From Nitrospira sp. (GTDB taxonomy: Bacteria; Nitrospirota; Nitrospiria; Nitrospirales; Nitrospiraceae), in NCBI GenBank assembly GCA_020697375.1, contig JAJFBJ010000056.1, forward strand, positions 1 to 19,147: a stretch of DNA of 19,147 nt. Reading direction: 5' to 3'. The notes below the pieces were generated by a model. It did no database searches and was not told the DNA's origin. It was given only the letters and a program-made list of their open reading frames with translations. Below are positions 8,016 to 15,018 of this stretch, piece by piece. Position numbers and translations under genes: made by a program. How positions within the stretch are numbered: position 1 is the first letter of the stretch; every line of letters begins with the position of its first letter.

Positions 8016-8106
8016 CTGATGAAAGCCAAACTGCACAGAACTCAGAGAACTTCTAAGTCAGACATGCCGACTCAGAACTCATAATTCAGATTTCCGAACT
8101 GCCTGT
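8000..8106. repeat. Inverted array of degenerate 7-bp repeats
   Basis: GTTCTGA occurs twice in tandem at 8002-8015, overlapping the stop codon of the ATPase gene. The complementary unit TCAGAAC recurs degenerately every 7 bp: ACAGAAC (8035), TCAGAGA (8042), then after a 2-nt phase slip TCAGACA (8058), TGCCGAC, TCAGAAC (8072), TCATAAT, TCAGATT and TCCGAAC (ending 8099). GAGTTCTGAGT (8000-8010) is the exact reverse complement of ACTCAGAACTC (8070-8080), and TCTGACT (8011-8017) that of AGTCAGA (8056-8062), giving an 18-bp interrupted stem. The array fills nearly the whole gap to the next gene and holds no ORF. Confidence 0.7.
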
Positions 8107-8127
8107 AGGGCGTTTTCAGCAATCGTT

Positions 8128-9255
8128 ATGGCGCATTCATATACACCAGGTTTAACCGTCACCGAACGGACCACCGTCCTCCGCAGGCGTATCCTGCCTT
8201 TACCCGGAACGGTGCTGGTGAAGGTTGGTGACGTGGTGCATGCCGATACGGCTGTCGCCCGCGCCGAATTGCCGGGCAAGGTCATCCCGCTGAATCTCGC
8301 CAATCAGTTGGGGATCGCGCCGGATGAGATCAACGACTATCTCGTGAAGAAGGAACAGGACCAGATCCAACAAGACGACGTGCTGGCGGAAAACAAACCC
8401 TTCATCAAGTGGTTCAAGACAGAAATCCGGTCGCCGATCACCGGAACGGTGGAATCGATCTCCACCATCACCGGACAAATTTTATTGCGGGAGCCGCCGC
8501 GAGTGCTCGAACTGCGTGGCTACATCGATGGAACGATCGCAGAAGTCCATTCCAGGCAGGGCGTCACGGTGGAATCAACCTGCAGCCTGGTGCAGGGCAT
8601 TTTCGGAATCGGCGGGGAAACCAGCGGCGAGCTCGTCATGGGCGTGACGGCGCCGGATCAGCCGCTGACTCCTCAACAGCTCACCCCATCCATGAAGGGG
8701 AAAATCGTGGTGGGTGGCGCGTTTCTCTCCGCCGTCACCATGGCGCGGGCCAAGGAGATTGGGGTGATCGGCTTGGTGGTCGGCGGCATCCACGACAAGG
8801 ATCTGCGAGCGCTCCTGGGTTACGATTTGGGCGTCGCCATCACCGGGTCGGAACAGGTCGGCTTTACGTTGATTCTCACGGAAGGATTCGGCACGATCCC
8901 GATGGCTCCCAAGACCTTTGCGTTGCTATCCGCCCATGCCGGCCGCAAGGCGTCCATTTCAGGCGCCACGCAAATCCGCGCCGGAGTCATTCGACCGGAA
9001 ATCATCATTCCACAGGCAACCGGCGCCACCGGAACAGGCGCGAGTCAGGTGGAGCGGGAAGGCATTCAGATCGGCGATCCCGTGCGGATCATCAGAGATC
9101 CGCTGTTCGGCAAGATCGGCGCGGTCTCCGGCTTGCCTTCCGAACTCAGGATGATTCCGACGGAGAGTGAAGTCCGGGTCCTTGAAGTGCGGTTTCCAGA
9201 CGGAAAAACCACCGTAGTTCCCCGCGCCAACATCGAAGTGATCGAAGGGTCGTAA
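8128..9255 (+). CDS. Protein with barrel-sandwich-like N-terminus and KOW-like C-terminus
   Basis: 375 aa, apparently cytoplasmic. Residues 22-140 look like a barrel-sandwich (lipoyl-type) fold: PGTVLVKVGDVVHADTAVA, PGKVIPL, then RSPITGTVESISTITGQIL, with paired G-x-V turns but no biotinyl or lipoyl Lys motif. Residues 190-295 form an alpha/beta segment (KGKIVVGGAFLSAVTMAR; EIGVIGLVVGG). Residues 313-370 resemble a KOW/NusG-like beta-barrel (IQIGDPVRIIRDPLFGKIGA, then VEVRF-like strands). The combination does not correspond to any named protein I know. KOW domains bind RNA or ribosomal proteins, but here the context is membrane proteins. The ATG at 8128 has a poor Shine-Dalgarno; no better start is visible. 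The 5-bp gap to the next gene suggests an operon. Confidence 0.75.
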   Translation: MAHSYTPGLTVTERTTVLRRRILPLPGTVLVKVGDVVHADTAVARAELPGKVIPLNLANQLGIAPDEINDYLVKKEQDQIQQDDVLAENKPFIKWFKTEIRSPITGTVESISTITGQILLREPPRVLELRGYIDGTIAEVHSRQGVTVESTCSLVQGIFGIGGETSGELVMGVTAPDQPLTPQQLTPSMKGKIVVGGAFLSAVTMARAKEIGVIGLVVGGIHDKDLRALLGYDLGVAITGSEQVGFTLILTEGFGTIPMAPKTFALLSAHAGRKASISGATQIRAGVIRPEIIIPQATGATGTGASQVEREGIQIGDPVRIIRDPLFGKIGAVSGLPSELRMIPTESEVRVLEVRFPDGKTTVVPRANIEVIEGS

Positions 9256-9260
9256 GCCGC

Positions 9261-10580
9261 GTGATAGATCAGAAATCAGTGAAGAACGCTGGTTCACGCG
9301 CGCTGGCTCAACGGCCGCTTCTCACTCGCCTTCCGAAGTACCGCTTCGGCCTCTTGCCGCTTGCCGCCTGTCTGGTCCTGCTCGCTCCACCGATCCTCCG
9401 GGCGCAGGACTCGCTTACCGCACCGCGCCAGCTACAAGTGATCGATACGCCGAGCGATGGGGGAGGCAGCCTCACCGTTCTGTGGGCGCCAGAGGCAAAC
9501 GAGAGTACCGCCGGCAAGTATCAGGTTCTGCTTCACGAAGGCGAGCCGCCTCAAGACCCGGCTGCATGGAAAGTCCTCGCGGAATTTCCCGCCGACAGCC
9601 ATTATGTGCGCGAGGCAAAATCGGCTTGGTGGACGAGGCCGGGACAGCCCGGCGACCATCTGTTCATCATCAAGAATGGGAAAGGTATCGAACTGAAGCC
9701 GGGCCAGTCCTATGCCGTCACCGTGGCGGCCGTGAACGGCCAGAAGCGATCCATCGCTCCCCCTGTTCTGGCTGCGCCGGAACCGAATTGGATGAACTGG
9801 AATCAAGTCAACAATCTGGTCCTGGCGCTGATGTTCGGCGCGGTGGTCTTTTATGCCATCAATCTGGCGAAGCGAAAAGAGATGTTCCTGCGGCGCATTC
9901 CCGGTCTGGATGCGGTCGATGAAGCGATCGGGCGCGCCACGGAGCTGGGCAAACCGGTGCTCTACATGACGGGAGCGCACGACATGAACGATCCCGCGAC
10001 CATTGCCGCGGCGATCATTTTAGGCCGCGTGGCCAAGAAAGCCGCCTCCTACGAAACGGAACTGCTGGTGCCGCACCGCGAACCGATTACCATGGCCGTC
10101 TGTCAGGAGATTACCAAACAGGCTTACCTGGAGGCGGGCAAACCGGATCTGTTCAAAACTGACGCGAACTTTTTCATTACCAGCGACCAATTCAGCTATA
10201 CCGCGGCCGTGGACGGCATCATGCTCCGGAGAAAACCCGCGGCGAATTTTTTCATGGGTTCGTACTTTGCGGAATCGCTCCTGCTGACCGAAACCGGCGC
10301 CAGCACAGGAGCTATCCAAATCGCCGGGACCGACTCCGACCATCAATTGCCGTTCTTCGTCACCACCTGCGATTACACCCTGATCGGCGAAGAGCTGTAT
10401 GCAGCCAGCGCCTACCTGTCGAAAGAGCCGATCCAGGTCGGCACCCTGCGCGGGCAGGACTTAGGCAAGGCCTTCATCCTCGGCGTGATCGGGCTCGGGA
10501 CCATGCTGGCCACGATCGCGGTGGTCACCGGGGCCTCCTGGCCTCAACTCATCCTCGACCTCTTCAAGGACCTGAAATGA
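9261..10580 (+). CDS. DUF6754 membrane protein with Fn3-like N-terminus
   Basis: 439 aa. A hydrophobic signal sequence (about 31-48, ending near LRAQD) is followed by an extracytoplasmic Fn3-like beta domain (about 55-165: LTVLWAPEAN, YAVTVAAVNG). A membrane helix follows (185-203), then a domain of about 200 residues (205-402) that I recognise as DUF6754: FLRRIPGLDAVDEAIGRATE, GKPVLYM, AANFFMGSYFAESLLL, TGASTGAIQIAGT, CDYTLIGEELYAASAYL. A second helix (403-423) ends the protein. With a cleaved signal and one crossing helix, the conserved domain would face the cytoplasm, near the ATPase and the KOW-like protein. Its function is unknown. The GTG start at 9261 is 5 bp after the previous stop; GTG 9279 is possible. 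It overlaps the next gene by 4 bp. Confidence 0.8.
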   Translation: MIDQKSVKNAGSRALAQRPLLTRLPKYRFGLLPLAACLVLLAPPILRAQDSLTAPRQLQVIDTPSDGGGSLTVLWAPEANESTAGKYQVLLHEGEPPQDPAAWKVLAEFPADSHYVREAKSAWWTRPGQPGDHLFIIKNGKGIELKPGQSYAVTVAAVNGQKRSIAPPVLAAPEPNWMNWNQVNNLVLALMFGAVVFYAINLAKRKEMFLRRIPGLDAVDEAIGRATELGKPVLYMTGAHDMNDPATIAAAIILGRVAKKAASYETELLVPHREPITMAVCQEITKQAYLEAGKPDLFKTDANFFITSDQFSYTAAVDGIMLRRKPAANFFMGSYFAESLLLTETGASTGAIQIAGTDSDHQLPFFVTTCDYTLIGEELYAASAYLSKEPIQVGTLRGQDLGKAFILGVIGLGTMLATIAVVTGASWPQLILDLFKDLK

Positions 10581-11227
10581 TTTTTTTCCGCCGGCAGCTG
10601 CCGCTGCTCATCACCATGGTGACGGGACTGGTCATGGCCGCGCAGTATTACGTGCCGCATCCGGCTTCCGAGCAGTTGCTCACCTCCGTCACCAAATGGC
10701 TTCAGATCATCGGAGGATTCGCGCTCGTGCTGGGCATCACCAGCCTGTTCCATGTGCATGCCGCGAAAATCAGACGGAAGGAAGCCGGGTGGGGCTATAG
10801 CCTGGTGCTCTATGGCGGCATGCTGGGCACCGTCATCGTGGGGCTCTGGAACCACGGAAAAGAAAGCATCGACGGCCTGCCGACCTCGTTCGGGTGGGTC
10901 TATTCCTATGCCATCGTTCCGCTGCAAGGCACCATGTTCGCCATCCTGGCCTTCTTCATCGCCTCGGCCGCCTACCGGTCGTTTCGCGCGCGCAGCCGGG
11001 AGGCCGCCGTACTATTGATTGCAGCCGTGATCGTGATGATGGGCCGGGTCCCGCTGGGTGAATACATCCTTCCGATCAGCGGAGACCTGTCGAGTTGGAT
11101 CTTGAATGTATTGAACGCTTCCGTCCGCCGGGCCATTTTGATCGGAGTCAGCCTCGGCGCCGTGGCGCTGTCGTTCAAGATCATCTTCGGCGTGGAACGA
11201 TCGTATCTGGGCGGAGGGAAAGAGTAA
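10577..11227 (+). CDS. Six-helix integral membrane protein
   Basis: 216 aa. About six hydrophobic helices: 7-25, 36-58, 72-92, 108-133, 141-165 and 185-207, joined by short basic loops such as AAKIRRKE and FRARSRE. No known transporter motif is seen. Start ATG 10577 overlaps the previous stop (ATGA), and AAGGA lies at 10566-10570, so it is coupled to the DUF6754 gene. It is probably a membrane subunit of the same complex. It could be described only as a conserved hypothetical membrane protein. Confidence 0.8.
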   Translation: MIFFRRQLPLLITMVTGLVMAAQYYVPHPASEQLLTSVTKWLQIIGGFALVLGITSLFHVHAAKIRRKEAGWGYSLVLYGGMLGTVIVGLWNHGKESIDGLPTSFGWVYSYAIVPLQGTMFAILAFFIASAAYRSFRARSREAAVLLIAAVIVMMGRVPLGEYILPISGDLSSWILNVLNASVRRAILIGVSLGAVALSFKIIFGVERSYLGGGKE

Positions 11228-11318
11228 GTGAACAGTACAAAGACAAAAGTAAAACGTTTCAGATAGAGCAACGAGAATCATGACAATACTTTTACCCTTT
11301 CACTTTTGCCTTTTGACT
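11227..11318. repeat. Second inverted array of degenerate 7-bp repeats
   Basis: Directly at the TAA stop of the preceding gene, four 7-bp units run in register: AGTGAAC (11227), AGTACAA, AGACAAA and AGTAAAA (ending 11254). After about 37 bp the same consensus, AGTNAAA, appears inverted in register: TTTACCC (11291), TTTCACT, TTTGCCT and TTTGACT (ending 11318). CAAAAGT (11244-11250) pairs with ACTTTTG (11302-11308), and GTAAAA with TTTTAC. The unit differs from that of the 8000-8106 array, but the architecture and position (stop codon to near the next start) are the same. Confidence 0.6.
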
Positions 11319-11332
11319 TGCGAGGCTTCCTC

Positions 11333-12178
11333 GTGAGCTTCGCCGAACGCATGTTGCGAATCGACCGGCGGATCATCTTTCTGTTGATCGGGCTCTGCAC
11401 GCTCATTCCGCTGCTGTTCCCCGTGGGACTGCCGGTCAAGATTTCCTCGGAAGTGCGGGGTGTCCACGACTACATCGAAGGGCTGCCTGAGGGATCCGTG
11501 TTCTTATTGTCGTTGGATTTCGATCCAGCCTCGAAGCCTGAGCTCTACCCTCAAGCCCTCGCCATCCTGCGCCATGCCTTCAACAAGAATCTGCGGGTCG
11601 TCGCCATGACGCTCTGGGTCTCCGGGACGGGATTGGCGGATCAAATCCTGTCGCAAACCGCCAGGGACGCGGGGAAGGAGAATGGGAAGGATTACGTCTT
11701 CTTGGGCTGGAGTCCGGGTGGCAGCGCGGTGATTTTGAATATGGGGCAAGACCTCTACAATACGTTCCCCGCCGACTATGGCGGCAAACCGACCAAAAGC
11801 CTTCCCGTCCTGGCAGGAGTGCAGAACCTGCGAGATGTGACCTATGCCGTGAGTTTGGCCGCCGGCAATCCCGGGGTCGAAGCCTGGTACGTCTTCGGCA
11901 AGGACAAATATAAGTTTGAACTCGGCGGCGGCTGCACCGGCGTCATGGCGCCTGGGCTCTATCCGCTGTTGCGGAGCGGGCAAATCAACGGATTGATCGG
12001 CGGGCTGCGCGGAGCCGCGGAGTACGAAACCCTCATCGGTCAAAAGGGGAAAGCCGTGGCTGGAATGGATGCGCAATCGGCCACGCACTTGGCCATCATC
12101 GCGCTCGTCGCCATTTGCAACATCTTCTATTTTACGATGCGGCGGCAACAGCGCCGGCAGGAACGGATAGGATCGTAG
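11333..12178 (+). CDS. Membrane-anchored alpha/beta protein of DUF6754 cluster
   Basis: 281 aa from GTG 11333. One hydrophobic helix lies near each end (13-31, IIFLLIGLCTLIPLLFP; about 252-271, HLAIIALVAICNIFYFT), and the C-terminus is strongly basic (RRQQRRQERIGS). The region between them, about 215 residues, looks like a Rossmann-type alpha/beta domain (GSVFLLSLDFDP, NLRVVAMTLW, KDYVFLGWSPGG, VEAWYVFGKDKYKFELGGG). No named domain is recognised. With both ends cytoplasmic the middle domain would be periplasmic. GTG 11333 is chosen because GAGG lies at 11322-11325; ATG 11351 and TTG 11306 are in-frame alternatives, the latter falling inside the heptamer repeat. It ends 6 bp before the next gene. 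Confidence 0.75.
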   Translation: MSFAERMLRIDRRIIFLLIGLCTLIPLLFPVGLPVKISSEVRGVHDYIEGLPEGSVFLLSLDFDPASKPELYPQALAILRHAFNKNLRVVAMTLWVSGTGLADQILSQTARDAGKENGKDYVFLGWSPGGSAVILNMGQDLYNTFPADYGGKPTKSLPVLAGVQNLRDVTYAVSLAAGNPGVEAWYVFGKDKYKFELGGGCTGVMAPGLYPLLRSGQINGLIGGLRGAAEYETLIGQKGKAVAGMDAQSATHLAIIALVAICNIFYFTMRRQQRRQERIGS

Positions 12179-12184
12179 CGTACG

Positions 12185-12940
12185 ATGGATCTCCCTTTCG
12201 AAGCGATAGTCGGAGCCTGGGTGGCGACAGGGCTGACCCTGTTCATCCTGACGTTTCTCTATGAGGACAATCCGCTGTTCAAGCTCGCGGAACATCTCTA
12301 CGTCGGGGTGTCGCTCGGATATGCGATCGTCAAGACGTACGACAGCGTCATCGTGACACTGATCGTTCGCCCGATCATCGACAAGGGGGAATGGTCGCTC
12401 CTGATCCCTGTCGCCATCGGCACGCTCATGCTGACCCGGTATGTTCCCAAAGCGGCTTGGATGTCCCGCTATGCCTTTGCGTTCATCGTCGGGGTCGGCG
12501 CGGGCCTTGCGATTCCCCGCACGATTTCTTCGTTCATCCTCAAGCAGATCGAAGATACCGTTCGACCTCTGTTGTCCATCGTGCCAGGCGACGGCGTCAC
12601 CTTTACCTATTCACTCCTGAATCCCGCCAGTAATTTGAACGGCATCATCATTCTGATCGGCGTGGTCTCGGTGTTGTTTTATTTCTTCTTCTCAGTGGAA
12701 CATTCAGGGCCCGGGAAAATGATCGCGCGCGCCGGCATTCTATTCTTGATGGTTTCCTTCGGGGCGGCCTTCGGCTATACCGTCATGGCCCGCATGTCTC
12801 TTCTGATCGGCCGGCTGACGGACCTGATCGAATTCTCCGATGCCTCCTACGGACGACCCACCCTCTGGCTCCTGTTGCTGACGATCGCCACCCTGATTCT
12901 CTTGAGCCGGCGAGGCAAGGCGCAACCGCCGGAACGGTAG
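12185..12940 (+). CDS. Seven-helix integral membrane protein
   Basis: 251 aa with about seven hydrophobic segments: 7-24, 36-58, 70-88, 95-112, 152-172, 180-203 and 225-243. It also has a conserved-looking acidic-aromatic turn (LYEDNPLFKLAEHLYVGVSLGYA) and an RPIIDKGEW loop. The C-terminus is basic and cytoplasmic. No transporter signature is recognised. It lies 6 bp after the previous gene in the same orientation and looks like the last membrane gene of the DUF6754 operon. A repeat element follows it. Confidence 0.8.
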   Translation: MDLPFEAIVGAWVATGLTLFILTFLYEDNPLFKLAEHLYVGVSLGYAIVKTYDSVIVTLIVRPIIDKGEWSLLIPVAIGTLMLTRYVPKAAWMSRYAFAFIVGVGAGLAIPRTISSFILKQIEDTVRPLLSIVPGDGVTFTYSLLNPASNLNGIIILIGVVSVLFYFFFSVEHSGPGKMIARAGILFLMVSFGAAFGYTVMARMSLLIGRLTDLIEFSDASYGRPTLWLLLLTIATLILLSRRGKAQPPER

Positions 12941-12985
12941 TCCAGCCACAGAGCGCTGGAATGGAAACCGTTTGCGGCAATTCCT

Positions 12986-13110
12986 TCGGGATGTTCAAAA
13001 AGTCGTCCAGCAAGGCCGCAGCGAATGAAGAGCTGAGGCGTACCCTCTGCTGTACGTTGAAGCTCTGAATGACGCGAGAACGAAGCGGGTCGGCTTTTTC
13101 AACATCCCGA
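12986..13110. repeat. MITE/REP-like hairpin element, copy 1
   Basis: A 125-bp element bounded by TCGGGATGTTCAAAAAG (12986-13002) and CTTTTTCAACATCCCGA (13094-13110), inverted arms matching at 16 of 17 positions. The core contains GGCCGCAGC, AGAGCT-GAGGCGTAC, GTACGTTGA-AGCTCT and GAGAACGAAG, and the two middle blocks are complementary, giving an inner hairpin. The single arm mismatch (C opposite C) sits in TTCAA. It has no ORF. It occupies most of the gap between the last membrane gene and the Memo gene. I remember similar elements as abundant in Nitrospira genomes, but could not check. It may also act as a terminator or attenuator. Confidence 0.8.
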
Positions 13111-13145
13111 CGCCCTGTTGCGCCTGAGAAGTATGCTCCGTTACA

Positions 13146-14408
13146 ATGCCTTTCATTATGGAAAAGACTTCGACCCTCGCACCGAAAGATCCCGCGCAAT
13201 ATCCGCTGCTGCGAAATCTACAGTTCTCACCCTTGAAAGAAGGGGAGGAGCAGTACGTCGTCCTCTGGGATCCGACCGGGTTGAGCAAGGAACGACTGGT
13301 CCTGCCGTTGAACTACTTTTTCATCGTGCAGCATCTGGACGGGGAACATACCCTTCAGGACATCGGCGCGATTTATCTGAAACGGTTCGGCGAATTCCTT
13401 CTGCCGAACAAAGTTGAGCAGCTGCTGGCCGATCTGGACGCGAAATTATTCCTGGAAGGAGAGCGGACCGAACGGGCCAAACAGCAGGCGCTGGAGGCCT
13501 ATCGCCAAGCCCCCTGCCGCCTTGCGACATTTGCCGGCCGCAGCTATGAGGCCGACGCCGCCAAGCTTCGCGCCCAAATCAAGGGCTTCTTCACTTCAAA
13601 GGATGGACCGGAAATCAAGGCCTCAGAACAGGCTGGTAAACCGATCAAGGGCCTTGTCGCCCCTGCGTACGAGCTCAAACATGCAGGGCCGGTCTATGCC
13701 TGGGCTTACAAAGAACTGCAAGAGGCGCAGCAGCCTGACCTGTATGTGCTCATCGGCACCGCCCATTCAGGGCTCGAGCACCTCCTGGCCGTGACGGACA
13801 AGGATTTTGAGACGCCGCTGGGACTCGTCAAGGTGGAGCGAAGCATCACGGATCGCTTGCGCGCGCAGATCCCTGCCGCCTTCACCGACGAGCTCGCGCA
13901 TCAGAATGAACATGCGCTGGAATTTCAGCTGCCTTTCCTCCAGGAGAGCCTCGGCAAGGACAGGCCTTTTACAATTGTCCCAATCCTGACGTCGTTTTCC
14001 GCGGACAGTCTGCGTGATCCGCTCGTGCGTGCGCAGGTCGAGACGTTTCTTCAGACGTTGAAAGAGGCCTTGCTGGCCTCCGGGACGCAGTACTGCGTCG
14101 TGGTCGGAGCGGAACTGGCCCATATCGGCATGCGGTACGGCGATTCGGCTCCACCGACGGATTTCTCCTTCCACCGCTGCATGCAGATCGATCTCGAGAT
14201 GCTCAAGCATGTCGAGAACCGGGAGCCGGAAGAATTCGCCACGTTCATCCAGAAAGAAAACGATCAGCGCCGGATCTCCGGCTTTTCACCGATCTACTCG
14301 CTTTTACGGTTGATCCAAGCGGAAACGGGACAGGTCTTGCGCTATGACCGCGGCATCACCGATCAGTATAATTCCACCGTCACGTATGCCAGCATGGCCT
14401 TCTTCTAG
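13146..14408 (+). CDS. Memo-family (AmmeMemoRadiSam B) protein with PqqD-like N-terminus
   Basis: 420 aa from ATG 13146; ATG 13158 is possible, and neither has a strong Shine-Dalgarno. Residues 18-108 resemble the PqqD-like winged-helix domain found ahead of some bacterial Memo proteins (LWDPTGLS, IVQHLDGEHTLQDIGAIYL, QLLADLDAKLFL). Residues 165-415 are the Memo fold. The usual PHAGYxYSG is replaced by PAYELKHAG (173-181), GPNHxG appears as GTAHSG (204-209, H207), EHSIEVQLPF as EHALEFQLPF (255-264), and the S-D-LSHY block as GAELAHIG (321-328, H326). Memo is related to LigB-type extradiol dioxygenases. The AMMECR1 and radical SAM partners are not in the window. The stop codon touches repeat copy 2. 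Confidence 0.85.
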   Translation: MPFIMEKTSTLAPKDPAQYPLLRNLQFSPLKEGEEQYVVLWDPTGLSKERLVLPLNYFFIVQHLDGEHTLQDIGAIYLKRFGEFLLPNKVEQLLADLDAKLFLEGERTERAKQQALEAYRQAPCRLATFAGRSYEADAAKLRAQIKGFFTSKDGPEIKASEQAGKPIKGLVAPAYELKHAGPVYAWAYKELQEAQQPDLYVLIGTAHSGLEHLLAVTDKDFETPLGLVKVERSITDRLRAQIPAAFTDELAHQNEHALEFQLPFLQESLGKDRPFTIVPILTSFSADSLRDPLVRAQVETFLQTLKEALLASGTQYCVVVGAELAHIGMRYGDSAPPTDFSFHRCMQIDLEMLKHVENREPEEFATFIQKENDQRRISGFSPIYSLLRLIQAETGQVLRYDRGITDQYNSTVTYASMAFF

Positions 14409-14536
14409 GCAGGCTGCTGAAACAGGTCCCCAACTTCGTTCTCCCCTCGAAAACATCCTCAACGTAGCTAAAGGCTACACCTCCGGTGTTTTCCTCGGCT
14501 GCGGCCTCGTTGGATGGCCTGTTTGAGCAGCCTGCC
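14408..14536. repeat. MITE/REP-like hairpin element, copy 2 (inverted)
   Basis: A 129-bp element bounded by GGCAGGCTGCTGAAACAGG (14408-14426) and CCTGTTTGAGCAGCCTGCC (14518-14536), inverted arms matching at 18 of 19 positions. Read on the - strand, its core follows the same order as copy 1: CCAACGAGGCCGCAGC, then GGAGGTGTAGCC, GCTACGTTGAGG and GGGAGAACGAAG. The outer arms differ completely from copy 1, but the C-opposite-C mismatch lies in the same T-C-A-A context. The left end coincides with the last base of the Memo stop codon, so this stem could serve as the operon terminator. Confidence 0.75.
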
Positions 14537-14596
14537 CCTAGTCAACAGGATGGCACGCGTCCGAGGAGAGGCAGGGGAGAGCGGCGGATTGTCGTG

Positions 14597-14659
14597 TTCA
14601 GCAAGCGATCCGCCGGTAAAGAATTCGATCCAGCCTCGGGAGTCCAGCACAATCTTCAC
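14597..14659 (-). pseudogene. vapC: Truncated vapC toxin (PIN domain) remnant
   Basis: From GTG 14659, which overlaps the vapB stop in a GTGA arrangement, the frame reads MKIVLDSRGWIEFFTGG and then SLAE. This is the typical N-terminus of VapC PIN-domain toxins, with the first metal-binding Asp at residue 6. Similarity then stops; the frame runs on as Pro/Arg-rich sequence (NPPLSPASPRTR) and enters repeat copy 2. The remaining PIN acidic residues are missing, so no active RNase could be made. Full-length VapC is about 130 aa. Confidence 0.75.
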
Positions 14660-14865
14660 AGGCGATTCTTCTTTTCACGGATCCCTAGCTTCGACATCCC
14701 CTTAAGCGCTCCCTTCAGCGATTTGAGCGGCACTTCAGGCACCAGGGTAATAATCCCGCCCTTCTCCATGACTTGCAAACGCTGCTGGGGGCACAAGCGA
14801 AGCTTTTCTCGCATTTCCTTTGGGATCACGATTTGAAACTTTGGTGAAATCGTAGTCATGGACAT
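14656..14865 (-). CDS. vapB: VapB antitoxin, AbrB/MazE-type
   Basis: 69 aa from ATG 14865, preceded on this strand by GAGGAG seven bases upstream. A more distal ATG at 14898 exists but lies in the operator dyad. Residues 3-45 form a swapped-hairpin AbrB DNA-binding domain (TTISPKFQIVIPKEMREKL, then LQVMEKGGIITLVP). The C-terminal LKSLKGALKGM segment is the usual toxin-binding tail. It would autorepress its promoter and neutralise VapC, but the toxin gene that overlaps its stop is truncated. The antitoxin frame itself is intact. Confidence 0.88.
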   Translation of the reverse strand: MSMTTISPKFQIVIPKEMREKLRLCPQQRLQVMEKGGIITLVPEVPLKSLKGALKGMSKLGIREKKNRL

Positions 14866-14886
14866 GTCAAGGCTCCTCACCAAACA

Positions 14887-14902
14887 ATGATCGATCATAA
14901 TA
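14887..14902 (-). promoter_or_regulatory. Candidate vapB operator and -10 element
   Basis: ATGATCGATCAT at 14887-14898 is a perfect 12-bp palindrome 21 bp upstream of the vapB start. On the - strand it overlaps TATTAT (14897-14902), a good -10 hexamer. Its -35 partner is weak. The arrangement fits an autoregulatory VapB/AbrB-type operator. Confidence 0.5.
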
Positions 14903-15018
14903 TTGTCATACGAGACAACAGCCAGGCGTAGGCAACCTGCGTATCACGCCTAAACGGCCATCGGGGCACGGAATAGGACCACGGACTATCGAATAGCGCG
15001 GCAAAGCCACAGCAGCGA

